A DNA stretch of 64,000 nucleotides from MKSF01 sp037190225 (GTDB lineage: Bacteria > Bacteroidota > Bacteroidia > Chitinophagales > Chitinophagaceae): the NCBI GenBank assembly GCA_037190225.1, contig JBBCJL010000003.1, forward strand, positions 369,935 through 433,934, written 5' to 3'. Below the pieces are notes generated by a model, which made no database searches, had not been told where the DNA came from, and was given only the letters and a program-made list of their open reading frames with translations. Positions 44,898 through 54,721 of this stretch are shown piece after piece (within the stretch, counting starts at the first letter, position 1; the number at the start of each line of letters is the position of its first letter). The position numbers were made by a program, and so were the translations under genes.

Positions 44898-44923
44898 CGT
44901 CTCTAAAAAATTTTTATTTCATT

Positions 44924-47062
44924 ATGGCAATCATTCAAACGATACGCGATAAATATGCCAAGCTTGCGGGAGGAATAGTAGTATTAGCACTGGTCGGCTT
45001 TGTAGTAGGCGGCAGCGCTACCAGCAACTTTTTTGGTTCGAACAATAATACCATAGCCAAAATAAACGGTGAAAGCATTGATATCAAGACCTACCAGGAA
45101 ATGGAGCAGAATGCTCTGGACCAGGCCAAACAAAGGAGCGGCGGCGAGCTGGATGAAAATTCCACGGCTCAGGCACGATCCCAGGCCTGGGGCATGATGA
45201 TACAGGAACAGGTGCTCGGAGATATCTATAAGAAGCTGGGACTGGAAGTAACCCCGAAAGAACTGAATGATCTGCTTTATGGGGACTTTATCGACCCTGA
45301 GATATTAAGGCAGGTGCCGCGCGACCCCAATACCGGGGCCATTGACCGCGAAGGCCTGGCGCAAAATATCGCCCAGACAAGAAAAGACCCGGATCAGAAA
45401 GCCCAGTGGCAGCTTTTCGAACAGGACCTCATCAGGCGCAGGCTGCGTACCAAGTTCAACACTATGGTAGCGGGCAGCATCTATGTCCCTTCTTTTATAC
45501 TGAACGAAGAAAAAGCCGCCAGGAGCAGCTTCGCCAATGCGCAGCTGGTAAATATACCTTACGCTTCCATCCCCGATGCTGAAGTAAAGAATACGGATGA
45601 AGAGCTGCTGGATTACATGAAAAAGAATCCCAAAAAATTCACACCCAGACAGGACCTGAGAAATATTGAGTACGTAAGCTTTGAGATCAAGCCTACCAGC
45701 CAGGATACCGCAACCGCTTTAAATGCCTTGCTGGAAATAAAAGACGACTTCCAGAATACGACCGCAGATGAAGCGCTGGCAGAGCTGGTGAGCCTGCACT
45801 CGGACCTCAACCTGGCTCCCAATTATTTCACCAGGGAGCAAATGAGCAACTTCCCTGATGCGGAAGCTCTCTGGAGCGCTGCCAATAACAGCGTGGTAGG
45901 CCCTAACCTGAACAACGGCAGCTATACGATGGCCAAGATCGTTGATAAGAAGGTATATCCTGACTCCACGAAATACCGTCACATCATCGTGGTAGTTAAA
46001 ACAGGAGACCAGGAAAGAAGAAAAGACGCGGAAGCCAAGGCCAGGATAGACAGCGCCATCACAGCGCTCAGCCAGGGCGTTCCTTTTGACTCCGTGGCCA
46101 TACGCTTTTCCGATGATGTGAATATGCTGCAGCAGGGCGGTTCCTATACCGTTACGCCACAGGGCATATCCATGATGCTGGATGCTTCCGAAGCCGATTT
46201 CCTGTTCTCGGGAAAACCGGGAGACAGGAAGCTGATCAAATTTGACAATGAAAGGCTTACAGCTTACCAATACGCTGAAATATTAAGCCAGGGCGCGACC
46301 AATACCTACGCGAAAGTAGCCATCATCGGCAAGCCGCTGGAAGACAGCAAGGAATCTTTCGATATAGCCTATGCCAATGCATCACAGTTCCTGGGTCAGG
46401 CAAAGGACGGCGCCGCTTTTGATCAGGCTGCCAGGCAAATGGGACTGTCCGTTACACCTGCTGCCAATATCATGAAGAACAGCGAGCTGATCCAGGGTCT
46501 CGGCGCTTCCAAAGAGCTGTCCAAATGGATCTACAGCGCTAACGTGGGCGAGGTTTCCAAGCATTCCTTTAAAATAGGCAATAAATACGTGGTAGCCAAG
46601 CTGACCAGCATACAGGAAAAAGGCAAGATCGCGCTGAATGATGATAACAGGCAAAGCGCTGATTTCCTACTGAAAAAGGAAAAGAAGGCAAAGATGATCA
46701 TGGAGAAGAACAACGGCCAGCCTTCGCTGGAAGCTATCGCTGCCGCCAACAGCCAGACAGTGGCTGCTGCTGACAGCATCAACCTGGCGAACGGCTACAT
46801 TCCCGCTATAGGCAACGATCCCCGTGTGATCGGTTATATTTTCAGCAAAAATGTACCGGCCAACAAATTATCCAAAGGTATTCCCGGCGCTAATGGCGTG
46901 GTATATGTAGTGGTGGGCAACAGGTTTACTACCCCGGATGCCGCCACAGGCAATGCCGCAATGGAAAGAAAAATGTATAGCAGCCAGCTAAGGTCCGCTG
47001 CTCCCAGCTATATCATGAATACCCTGGTAGAAAAAGCCGACATAGTGGACAAAAGAAACTAA
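44924..47062 (+). CDS. ppiD: PpiD/SurA-type peptidyl-prolyl isomerase
   Basis: A 712-residue periplasmic folding factor anchored by one N-terminal helix (about 13-31). SurA_N-like chaperone region at about 45-200 (AKINGESIDIKTYQEMEQNA), parvulin domain at about 345-445 (YRHIIVVVK, GVPFDSVAIRFSDD, GGSYTVTPQG), and a C-terminal helical chaperone part. It helps fold exported proteins emerging from the Sec translocon. Length fits Bacteroidota PpiD. A hairpin terminator follows. Confidence 0.93.
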   Translation: MAIIQTIRDKYAKLAGGIVVLALVGFVVGGSATSNFFGSNNNTIAKINGESIDIKTYQEMEQNALDQAKQRSGGELDENSTAQARSQAWGMMIQEQVLGDIYKKLGLEVTPKELNDLLYGDFIDPEILRQVPRDPNTGAIDREGLAQNIAQTRKDPDQKAQWQLFEQDLIRRRLRTKFNTMVAGSIYVPSFILNEEKAARSSFANAQLVNIPYASIPDAEVKNTDEELLDYMKKNPKKFTPRQDLRNIEYVSFEIKPTSQDTATALNALLEIKDDFQNTTADEALAELVSLHSDLNLAPNYFTREQMSNFPDAEALWSAANNSVVGPNLNNGSYTMAKIVDKKVYPDSTKYRHIIVVVKTGDQERRKDAEAKARIDSAITALSQGVPFDSVAIRFSDDVNMLQQGGSYTVTPQGISMMLDASEADFLFSGKPGDRKLIKFDNERLTAYQYAEILSQGATNTYAKVAIIGKPLEDSKESFDIAYANASQFLGQAKDGAAFDQAARQMGLSVTPAANIMKNSELIQGLGASKELSKWIYSANVGEVSKHSFKIGNKYVVAKLTSIQEKGKIALNDDNRQSADFLLKKEKKAKMIMEKNNGQPSLEAIAAANSQTVAAADSINLANGYIPAIGNDPRVIGYIFSKNVPANKLSKGIPGANGVVYVVVGNRFTTPDAATGNAAMERKMYSSQLRSAAPSYIMNTLVEKADIVDKRN

Positions 47063-47078
47063 TACCAGTCTGCAAATT

Positions 47079-47115
47079 AAAAAGAGGAGCTATTGAATGG
47101 CTCCTCTTTTTATTT
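47079..47115 (+). terminator. Terminator after ppiD
   Basis: AAAAAGAGGAGC (47079-47090) pairs with GCTCCTCTTTTT (47100-47111) perfectly, followed by ATTTG. Confidence 0.85.
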
Positions 47116-47198
47116 GCGCTGATACCGTTCATCATATCATCCTGTCTGCTCTCAGCGGACAGCCCTCCTGACAAGCACCATATTTTAGGTAATTTGAG

Positions 47199-47206
47199 TA
47201 TATTTG
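47199..47206 (+). promoter_or_regulatory. Probable -7 promoter element of the glycosyltransferase pair
   Basis: TATATTTG matches TAnnTTTG, 37 bases before the preferred start at 47243. It also indicates that the in-frame ATG at 47204 is not the start. Confidence 0.5.
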
Positions 47207-47242
47207 CACCGCTTTTCAAACTCAATCTCTCCGTACATCTAC

Positions 47243-48355
47243 ATGGCATCTGTTAGCAGCAAAAAGATCATATTTACCGTAACTAACGATATTAGCTACG
47301 ACCAGAGAATGTCCCGCATATGCACCTCCCTGTCACATGCAGGCTATGACGTCACCATCATAGGCTTCGAAAGGGTGAACAGCATACCGCTGGCAGAAAA
47401 GCCCTACCGCCAGATCCGGATCAAGGGCATCCCGGAAAAAGGGAAAATGCTGTACTTCAAATACTGGATCAAGCTGTACAGGCTCCTGCTGCAACTGGAA
47501 GCCGATGCCATCTGTGCCATAGACCTGGATACGATACTTCCCGTGTACCAGGCTACCAGGCGTAAGGGTATCAGGCGGGTATATGATGCCCATGAGATAT
47601 TCACAGAGCTGAAAGAAGTGGTGGTAAAACGTTCCAGCACCCTTATCTGGGGACGTATGGCGAAAAAGCTGATCCCCCGCTTTCCCCATGGCTATACGAT
47701 CGGTAAATATTACGCGCAATATTTCAAAGAACGTTACGGGGTTTCCTACGGGATCGTCAGGAATGCGACAGTCCTCCGGGAGGATTATACGCCCGCCCCC
47801 GCTGAAAAGAAAAAATATATCCTGTACCAGGGCGCCGTAAACCATGGCAGGTGCTTTGAGCAGCTGATACCCGCCATGAAGGCAGTGGATGCCGACCTTA
47901 TCATATGCGGCAACGGCAATTTCTTTGAACAGGCGCAGGCGCTGACACGGGAGCATGGACTGACCGGCAAGATACATTTCAAAGGGTATATCCCTCCTGC
48001 GGAATTGCGCGCATATACCCAAGAGGCTGCTATCGGCATCACCCTATTTGAAGCCGATAATGTACTGAGCAATTATTATTCCATGGCCAACCGCTTTTTT
48101 GATTATATGCACCACGGTGTGGCCCAGCTGTGCAATGCCTACCCAGAATACGCGGATGTCAATAAAAAATACGAAATTGCGGTACTGATCCCTGACACGG
48201 CACCGGAGACCATAGCCGATGCCCTCAACAAGCTGGTAAAGGACGATGCCTTCCGCATACGGCTGGGCAGCAATGCGCTGGAAGCCAGGAAGGAATACTG
48301 CTGGCAGGAAGAAGAGAAACGCCTGCTTAATTTTTATGACCAACTATTCAGGTAA
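47243..48355 (+). CDS. GT-B glycosyltransferase (GT4-type), first of a pair
   Basis: About 370 residues from ATG 47243 (MASVSSKKIIFTVTNDISYD). The N-terminal Rossmann domain includes DAICAIDLDT and YDAHEIFTELK. The C-terminal domain has ILYQGAVNHGR, the nucleotide-binding DADLIICGNGN and GITLFEADN. This is a retaining GT4-like enzyme, likely for polysaccharide or glycolipid synthesis. It overlaps the next glycosyltransferase gene by 20 bases, so both are translationally linked. Confidence 0.85.
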   Translation: MASVSSKKIIFTVTNDISYDQRMSRICTSLSHAGYDVTIIGFERVNSIPLAEKPYRQIRIKGIPEKGKMLYFKYWIKLYRLLLQLEADAICAIDLDTILPVYQATRRKGIRRVYDAHEIFTELKEVVVKRSSTLIWGRMAKKLIPRFPHGYTIGKYYAQYFKERYGVSYGIVRNATVLREDYTPAPAEKKKYILYQGAVNHGRCFEQLIPAMKAVDADLIICGNGNFFEQAQALTREHGLTGKIHFKGYIPPAELRAYTQEAAIGITLFEADNVLSNYYSMANRFFDYMHHGVAQLCNAYPEYADVNKKYEIAVLIPDTAPETIADALNKLVKDDAFRIRLGSNALEARKEYCWQEEEKRLLNFYDQLFR

Positions 48356-49493
48356 ACAGCTGCACATTGTAGCGATGGATGTTCCCTACCCCCCGGATTA
48401 CGGCGGGGTCATAGACGTTTTTTATAAGATAAAGGCCTTATCGGAGCTGGGCATTAAAATCCACCTGCATTGCTTCCAGTATGGCAGACCGTCCAGCGAA
48501 GCCTTATCACAATATTGTGAAAAAGTATATTACTACCCCAGGAAAACAGGCATTGCCGGCTTATCTTTCCGGTACCCCTATATGATGTATTCCCGGAGGG
48601 ACAAAAAGCTGCTGGATGATCTTATAGCCACGGACGCACCCATACTGCTGGAAGGCGTGCACTGCTGCTACTATCTCAACCACCCGTCCCTGCGGGAACG
48701 GACCATACTGCTCCGCAACCATAACGTGGAAGCCGATTATTTCAGGCAGCTGCAGTACAGGAGCGGCAACCTGGTCAGCAGGCTGTACTATATGGTCGAA
48801 TCCAGGCTCCTGGCCCGTACGGAACGGCGCCTTCACCGTGCCGATGCGTTCATTACCATATCAGAGACGGATTATAATTTTTTCAGGAAGCTGTATCCCC
48901 GGCATAACCACGCCTTCATACCTGCTTTCACAGACAGCGCTCCTTTAACGGAGCTACCCAAAGGCAAAGGCAGCTATATCTTTTACCAGGGTAACCTGGG
49001 ACATCCCGAGAATATAGAAGCGATCGAATTTATCTTACAGCAGGTAGCATCGGCCCTGCCGGAATTCCGGTTTGTATTTGCCGGGAAAGCCCCCTACGCC
49101 GGCCTGGCAGTTGCCGGGCAGCGCCTTTCCAATGTATCCGTTATTGCCAACCCGTCCATGGAGGAAATGGACCGGCTCATCAGGGATGCCCATATCAATT
49201 TATTGCTAACCTTCCAGGCTACGGGCCTGAAGCTGAAGCTGCTGGCAGCCATCAGGAAAGGACGGTTCGTCCTGGCCAATGACGCCATGCTGGCTGGCAG
49301 CGGCCTGGAGGCAACCTGCATTACAGCCAATGACCCCGAAAGCATTCACCAGGCTATACGGGACACCATGACACGCGCCTTTGCTGAAGATGACATACAG
49401 CGCCGTATCGCCGCGCTCCAGATGTATTACAGCCAGGACCGGAATGCTGCCACAATAGCTGATCTCGCATTCGGGCAATCCGGCAAAAAATAA
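48336..49493 (+). CDS. GT-B glycosyltransferase (GT4-type), second of a pair
   Basis: About 385 residues from ATG 48336 (MTNYSGKQLHIVAMDVPYPPDYGG), which overlaps the previous gene by 20 bases. A start at 48246 is also in frame but lies fully in the previous gene. The acceptor domain opens with the PPDYGGVIDVFYK loop, and the donor domain has YIFYQGNLGHPENIEA, FRFVFAGKAP and the E in GLEATCI. Together with the first gene it probably adds consecutive sugars to one glycan. Confidence 0.85.
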   Translation: MTNYSGKQLHIVAMDVPYPPDYGGVIDVFYKIKALSELGIKIHLHCFQYGRPSSEALSQYCEKVYYYPRKTGIAGLSFRYPYMMYSRRDKKLLDDLIATDAPILLEGVHCCYYLNHPSLRERTILLRNHNVEADYFRQLQYRSGNLVSRLYYMVESRLLARTERRLHRADAFITISETDYNFFRKLYPRHNHAFIPAFTDSAPLTELPKGKGSYIFYQGNLGHPENIEAIEFILQQVASALPEFRFVFAGKAPYAGLAVAGQRLSNVSVIANPSMEEMDRLIRDAHINLLLTFQATGLKLKLLAAIRKGRFVLANDAMLAGSGLEATCITANDPESIHQAIRDTMTRAFAEDDIQRRIAALQMYYSQDRNAATIADLAFGQSGKK

Positions 49494-49547
49494 AGGCGTA
49501 CCTGCTTTTCACCGGTACACCTTATAAAATCTTCACTATCCTGCCTG

Positions 49548-50300
49548 TCATATCTGTATATCCGGCAGCAACGGTGGCGCGGGAGCGTCTCCCGTTACAT
49601 ACCCCGACTGCTGCACAATCGTATCCACATCGAACACTTTGCCATTCTCCACCTTTACGATACGGGAAGGAAAACGCTCCAGTATCCCGTAATCATGGGT
49701 AGCCATCAGGACGGCCGCATTATACTCCCGGGATATAGCCAATAAAAGGTTCATGATCTTTTCAGTCGTCTCAGGATCCAGGTTACCGGTAGGCTCATCC
49801 GCAAGGATGAGCTTCGGGTTATTCAGGATCGCACGGGCAATGTCCACCCGCTGCTGCTCTCCCCCGCTCATTTCATAGGGCATTTTATATCCTTTAGCGG
49901 TCAGCCCTACCCTGTCCAGGACACTTTCTATCTTTTCGTTGATCTTGCGCTTGTCGGTCCACCCGGTAGCTTTCAGCACAAACTCCAGGTTCTCGTGCAC
50001 ATTCCTGTCCGTAAGGAGCTGGAAGTCCTGGAATACGATGCCCAGGTTACGGCGCAGCATGGGAATATTCTTCCAGGTCAGCTTTTTCAGGTCAAAATCC
50101 ACCACAGTACCGCTGCCTTCTTTCAGCAGCAGATCACCATACAGCGTTTTAAGCAGGCTGGATTTACCCGATCCTGTTTTACCTATGAGATACACGAACT
50201 CCCCTTCACAAATACTGAGGTTCACATTGTTGAGCACCGGTACCTTACCCTGGTAGATCGTAGCCTGCTTCAATGATACAATCTGCTTATTATTTGACAT
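49548..50300 (-). CDS. ftsE: Cell-division ABC ATPase FtsE
   Basis: A 250-residue ATPase, partner of FtsX, which regulates peptidoglycan hydrolases at the septum. Walker A GKTGSGKSS, Q-loop VFQDFQLL, signature SGGEQQR and Walker B LILADEPTGNLD are intact, and the H-loop is ATHDYG. A short C-terminal tail of about 25 residues is proline-rich. FtsX is not adjacent, as is usual in Bacteroidota. It follows the metallo-beta-lactamase/rhodanese gene by 37 bases. Confidence 0.9.
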   Translation of the reverse strand: MSNNKQIVSLKQATIYQGKVPVLNNVNLSICEGEFVYLIGKTGSGKSSLLKTLYGDLLLKEGSGTVVDFDLKKLTWKNIPMLRRNLGIVFQDFQLLTDRNVHENLEFVLKATGWTDKRKINEKIESVLDRVGLTAKGYKMPYEMSGGEQQRVDIARAILNNPKLILADEPTGNLDPETTEKIMNLLLAISREYNAAVLMATHDYGILERFPSRIVKVENGKVFDVDTIVQQSGYVTGDAPAPPLLPDIQI

Positions 50301-50337
50301 ACCTTATAATTATGTTATACGATTAAACAATACAGCA

Positions 50338-51744
50338 CTACCTGCCCGGGGCCTTTTTAGGCGCTTCCAGCGGCATATCCTGCACATCCTTTATCTTCCC
50401 GTAACCGCCCAGCACATTCCTGATATTGTTAAAGCCTTCCTTTTTCATCAGGGAGCAGGCTATCACGCTCCTGTAACCACCGGCACAATGCACATATACG
50501 TTCGCCTCATCATTGACCTGCGACATGGTCAGCGGGTTGACAAGATCACTGAGCGGCAGCAGTTTTGCCCCGGCTATATGGCCCTGCTCATATTCATTCG
50601 CTTTCCGCACATCTATTACCTCCAGCTTGTCATCAAACTTCATATCCATGGCCAGCTCGTCCGGCTCCACGTCAATAATGATATCTATAGGCTTACCGGC
50701 TGCCTGCCAGGCCTCAAAGCCGCCCTCCAGGTATCCTTTCACCTTATCCAGGCCCACTCTCGACAGGCGCACCACCGATTCTTCCTCCTTACCGCGCTCG
50801 GTCACCAGCAGTATTTCCTGGTCAAAGGGCACTACGGACCCCGCCCATTCTGCAAACCGTCCGTCCAGGCCCACGCTCACGCTTCCCGGGACAAAGCCCT
50901 CCGTGAATACGGAAGAAGGCCGGGTATCCAGGACATACATACCGTCACGGCGCATCTGGTCGAAGGCCTCTGTTGCCACCGGTGTCAAAGCGGACGATTT
51001 AAAATCCAGGAGCGGCTCATATCCCCGCGCGTTGATGGCGGCATTGATAGGGAAATAAACAGGCGGTGTGCTCAGTCCTTCCGTAACCGCTTTTATAAAG
51101 TCTTCTTTTGTCTGGTCCTGCAGGGCGTAATTGGTCTGCTTCTGCGCTCCTATCGTTGAAAAGGTCTCTTTTCCCAGGCTTTTGCCGCAGGCGGAGCCCG
51201 GTCCGTGAGCAGGATAGACTATTACGTGGTCCGGCAGGGTCTTGATTTTGCTGTTTAAGGAATCATACATTTTACCGGCCAGCTCCTCTTTGGTGAGATT
51301 GCCGCTGAACAGGTCGGGACGGCCCACATCTCCTACAAAGAGGGTATCTCCCGTGAAGATACAGTAAGGTTCCCCTTTTTCATCCTTTAAAAGGTAGCAG
51401 GTGCTTTCCAGGGTATGGCCCGGGGTATGCACCGCGGTCATAACAGCATTGCCGATAGCAAATTCCTGGCCGTCAGCCGCAGATAAAAAATCAAATTCCG
51501 GGTGCGCGTCCGGACCATAAACGATGGGCGCGCCGGTGGCTTTAGCCAGCTCCAGGTGGCCGCTTACGAAATCTGCATGAAAATGTGTTTCAAAAATATA
51601 TTTGATGGTAACATTATGCTCCCTGGCCAGCTTCAGGTACGCCTCTATATCTCTTAACGGATCTATCACTGCAGCTTCGCTGCCGTCATAAACAAAGTAA
51701 GCCGCTTCGCTCAGACAGTTGGTGTATAATTGTTCTACTTTCAT
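50338..51744 (-). CDS. Metallo-beta-lactamase/double-rhodanese fusion (persulfide dioxygenase-like)
   Basis: A 468-residue protein. The N-terminal MBL domain of the ETHE1 type has HFHADFVSGH (about 57-66), HTPGHT and FTGDTLFVGD; such enzymes oxidise glutathione persulfide to sulfite. Two rhodanese domains follow: the first (about 265-350) has LVTERG where the catalytic cysteine should be, so it is inactive; the second (about 365-460) has HCAGGYRS with the cysteine. The fusion is known in sulfide detoxification. It precedes ftsE by 37 bases, an arrangement without an obvious functional link. Confidence 0.92.
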   Translation of the reverse strand: MKVEQLYTNCLSEAAYFVYDGSEAAVIDPLRDIEAYLKLAREHNVTIKYIFETHFHADFVSGHLELAKATGAPIVYGPDAHPEFDFLSAADGQEFAIGNAVMTAVHTPGHTLESTCYLLKDEKGEPYCIFTGDTLFVGDVGRPDLFSGNLTKEELAGKMYDSLNSKIKTLPDHVIVYPAHGPGSACGKSLGKETFSTIGAQKQTNYALQDQTKEDFIKAVTEGLSTPPVYFPINAAINARGYEPLLDFKSSALTPVATEAFDQMRRDGMYVLDTRPSSVFTEGFVPGSVSVGLDGRFAEWAGSVVPFDQEILLVTERGKEEESVVRLSRVGLDKVKGYLEGGFEAWQAAGKPIDIIIDVEPDELAMDMKFDDKLEVIDVRKANEYEQGHIAGAKLLPLSDLVNPLTMSQVNDEANVYVHCAGGYRSVIACSLMKKEGFNNIRNVLGGYGKIKDVQDMPLEAPKKAPGR

Positions 51745-51975
51745 GTTACAAATCTAAAGATAATATCCGAGGAAGCGGATTGATTTTTACCATAAAAATA
51801 TCGGTAAAAATGATAAAGCGGTAACTATTGCAGCAACTCGCGGTCACTGCACCGTTGCCCCGGGCGAAAAAAAATAACATGTACTGAAAACAGATTAAAA
51901 TCAGATTAGAATCAGGAACACCTTTCCCATATTTATCACATAATAATTATCTTTATAGCTTAAATCTATCAGAGG

Positions 51976-52698
51976 TTGCCACATCAATCCAACAAACAAC
52001 AGTCCTCCGTAACGAAGATCCTGCTGGTGGAAGACGAAGCCCAGGTCGTATCCTTTATCAGCAAAGGATTAATGGAGAATGACTACGAGGTCACCGTTGC
52101 CCTGGACGGGGAAATGGCTGTTAAAATGTACGATAATAACCAGTTCGATTTCATTATCCTGGACATTATGCTGCCGGACGTCAACGGTATTGACCTGTGT
52201 AAAAAGTTCAGGAACCGCAACGCGCATATCCCGATCTTATTCTTAACGGCCCTGGGAACGGCGGAGAATATCGTGCACGGGCTGGAAGCAGGCGCGGACG
52301 ACTACCTGGTCAAGCCCTTTAAGTTCATCGAATTGCTGGCACGCATCAAAACTTTACTGCGGCGCAGCCAGGCCTTCCAGGAGCCCCAGGAAGAACGGCA
52401 TGTTTTCAGCATAGACTCCCTGACCCTGGATGATTATTCCAAAAAGGTCATGCGGAACGGCCACCTGGTGCAGCTGACCTCCACGGAGTACAGGCTATTA
52501 CATTTCCTCCTGCAGCATGCCAACCGGGTATTGTCACGCATGGAGATACTGGAGAATGTATGGGGGGTCAATTTCGAGATGTCCACCAACGTAGTGGACG
52601 TATATGTGAACTACCTGAGGAAAAAGATCGAGCTGCCGGGCGAAAAGAAGCTCATCCATACCGTTATAGGAATGGGATATTGCCTGAAGGACGATTAA
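51976..52698 (+). CDS. OmpR-family response regulator
   Basis: A 240-residue regulator. Receiver with LLVEDEAQV, phospho-acceptor D63 in FIILDIMLPDVNG, T in LFLTALG and K in YLVKPFKF. The winged-helix DNA-binding domain ends GMGYCLKDD. The start is TTG at 51976, as no ATG precedes the conserved VTKILLVEDE. It is 29 bases upstream of the histidine kinase, which is its partner. Confidence 0.92.
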   Translation: MPHQSNKQQSSVTKILLVEDEAQVVSFISKGLMENDYEVTVALDGEMAVKMYDNNQFDFIILDIMLPDVNGIDLCKKFRNRNAHIPILFLTALGTAENIVHGLEAGADDYLVKPFKFIELLARIKTLLRRSQAFQEPQEERHVFSIDSLTLDDYSKKVMRNGHLVQLTSTEYRLLHFLLQHANRVLSRMEILENVWGVNFEMSTNVVDVYVNYLRKKIELPGEKKLIHTVIGMGYCLKDD

Positions 52699-52727
52699 TA
52701 ACAGGCACGAATTAAAGCAAACGGATA

Positions 52728-54122
52728 ATGGGATTGATCAATAAAATAAGCAGCAGGTATAAGACCGTATTAATGTTCCTGATCTCTTCGGTCAGCATCG
52801 CAGTCCTGCTGATCGTGACCTTTTACACCTCAATTGAGAAGATCATTTATGACGACTATTACAATACGCTCAAGTTAAAGACCGATATCCTGGCCCAGCT
52901 GCATATAGACGAGCTGGAACAGGAATCCCCGCCTAAAAAGAGCATCAAGGAGCTGTACGGACCGGACAATCCCTCGCTTTTCAACAACCGGGAATATATC
53001 ATCCATATCAAGCCGGGCAATACCGGGCACCTTGCCGACTCCCTCCGGCTGCCTCACAGCTTTATCCGGCAGATCCTGGTGTCCGGAGAAAGCAGCCACC
53101 AGGACGACAGCCTGCAGTATATCGGTATGCACTTCAAAAACAAGGCTTATGATTTCATCGTCATCACCGCCGCGGAGAATTATTTTAAGAAGCACGTCCA
53201 GTCCCACCTGCAGAGAATACTGGTCATCAGCCTGCTGACCGCGGTAGCAGTGGCTGTGCTGATCTCCTATTATTTATCCAAGAACCTGTTCAAGCCCATC
53301 AATAAGATCACCCGGAAAGTGAAGGAGATCAATTCCGTCAACCTGCATTACCGGCTTGAAGAGGAGAAATACAATAACGAGCTGAACCAGCTGATCAATA
53401 CCTTTAACGAGATGCTCAACAGGATTGAGACCTCTTTTGAAAGCCAGAACAATTTCATCAGCAACGCGTCCCATGAGCTCCGCACACCGCTCACCAGCAT
53501 CATAGGAGCCGCTGATGTCAGCCTTTCCAAGCCCCGGAGACCGGAAGAGTACGTGGAGACCCTGAGCATCATCCTGCACGAAGCCGAAAAGCTCGACAGC
53601 AAGACCAAGGCCCTCCTATCCCTGGCACAGACCGGCTTTAATGGTAAAGTGCAGCAGTTCAGCACGGTAAGGATCGACGAATTGCTGTGGGACTGCATCT
53701 CCACCATCCAGCGGCTGTACCATAATTGCAAGATACAGTTCGACACCAGCCTGCTGCCCGAAAATTCCTCCAAGCTGCAGGTCACCGGCAACCAGCAGCT
53801 GCTGCACCTCGCGTTCACCAATATCATCATCAACGGCTGCAAGTACTCCAATAACCAGCTGGTAAAGGTATCCGTAGGCGCTACCAACACCCAGGTGATC
53901 ATTATCGTCCAGGACTTCGGCATCGGCATCCCGGACCAGGAGCTCCGGTATATCTTCGACCCTTTCTACCGGGCTTCCAATACCAAGAAATTCGAGGGCT
54001 ACGGGATAGGGCTGCCGCTGACCCGCAACATCCTCAAGATGCATAACGGTAAGATCACCATCAATACCGCCGAAAATAAAGGCACGACCGTAGAGGTGCA
54101 CCTGCCGATAAAAAGATTCTAA
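52728..54122 (+). CDS. Sensor histidine kinase
   Basis: A 464-residue membrane kinase with helices at about 12-32 and 163-183 enclosing a periplasmic sensor of about 130 residues, a HAMP domain (about 185-235), the phospho-acceptor H249 in SHELRTPL, and an ATPase domain with N box IIINGCKYSNN, G1 DFGIGIPDQEL and G2 GYGIGLPLTR. The sensor has no fold I recognise. Its partner is the response regulator upstream. Confidence 0.92.
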   Translation: MGLINKISSRYKTVLMFLISSVSIAVLLIVTFYTSIEKIIYDDYYNTLKLKTDILAQLHIDELEQESPPKKSIKELYGPDNPSLFNNREYIIHIKPGNTGHLADSLRLPHSFIRQILVSGESSHQDDSLQYIGMHFKNKAYDFIVITAAENYFKKHVQSHLQRILVISLLTAVAVAVLISYYLSKNLFKPINKITRKVKEINSVNLHYRLEEEKYNNELNQLINTFNEMLNRIETSFESQNNFISNASHELRTPLTSIIGAADVSLSKPRRPEEYVETLSIILHEAEKLDSKTKALLSLAQTGFNGKVQQFSTVRIDELLWDCISTIQRLYHNCKIQFDTSLLPENSSKLQVTGNQQLLHLAFTNIIINGCKYSNNQLVKVSVGATNTQVIIIVQDFGIGIPDQELRYIFDPFYRASNTKKFEGYGIGLPLTRNILKMHNGKITINTAENKGTTVEVHLPIKRF

Positions 54123-54224
54123 TCCCATTTTAATCTCCTCCCGGAAATTCTAATTGCTTTCTTAATCCGTTATTAATCCTCTCTAATAGCGCGGGTATAG
54201 CTTTGCCTCTAAAACTGAAACGCT

Positions 54225-54719
54225 ATGGCACAGACAATATTAATCCCCACGGATTTTTCAATTGACAGCATACAGGTACTGAGAGAATACCTGGACAGCA
54301 ATACTGCACAGACCGGCCTGCAGATCGTGTTTGCAGCGGGGTATGATACCGGCAGCAGCATTACCAGCCTGCTGTTCCATTCCAGGTCCAGGATCCTGCA
54401 AAAGATGAACCTGGAATCCTTTAACGAGGCCCTGCACATTATTGAGAACAAGTACAGCAATATTATCCGGGGTATCAGGATCGAATTCTTCTCGGGATGG
54501 AACCAGTCGTCCTTCCGGAATTTCCTGGCCGGCAACCGCATAGACCATATCGTGTACACCAGCGATATGCGGCTGCAATCCAAATGCAGTGAATGGTTTG
54601 ACATCACACCTTTCATCAAAAGAACAGGAACGGCACAGACGGCGATACCGCTGCACATCACCGCTGAAGTGCCTAAAGCGTTCAATTCGCTGAGCCCGCT
54701 GTTCTCCAAATTATCATAG
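54225..54719 (+). CDS. Usp-like small protein
   Basis: A 164-residue protein. The N-terminus ILIPTDFSIDSIQVLREYL matches the first strand and helix of universal stress proteins, but the nucleotide loop (GxxGxG) is missing. The rest is divergent. It follows the histidine kinase by 102 bases and precedes the lipocalin-like gene by 2 bases. It may be a diverged Usp-fold signalling protein regulated by the two-component pair. Confidence 0.6.
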   Translation: MAQTILIPTDFSIDSIQVLREYLDSNTAQTGLQIVFAAGYDTGSSITSLLFHSRSRILQKMNLESFNEALHIIENKYSNIIRGIRIEFFSGWNQSSFRNFLAGNRIDHIVYTSDMRLQSKCSEWFDITPFIKRTGTAQTAIPLHITAEVPKAFNSLSPLFSKLS

Positions 54720-54721
54720 CT

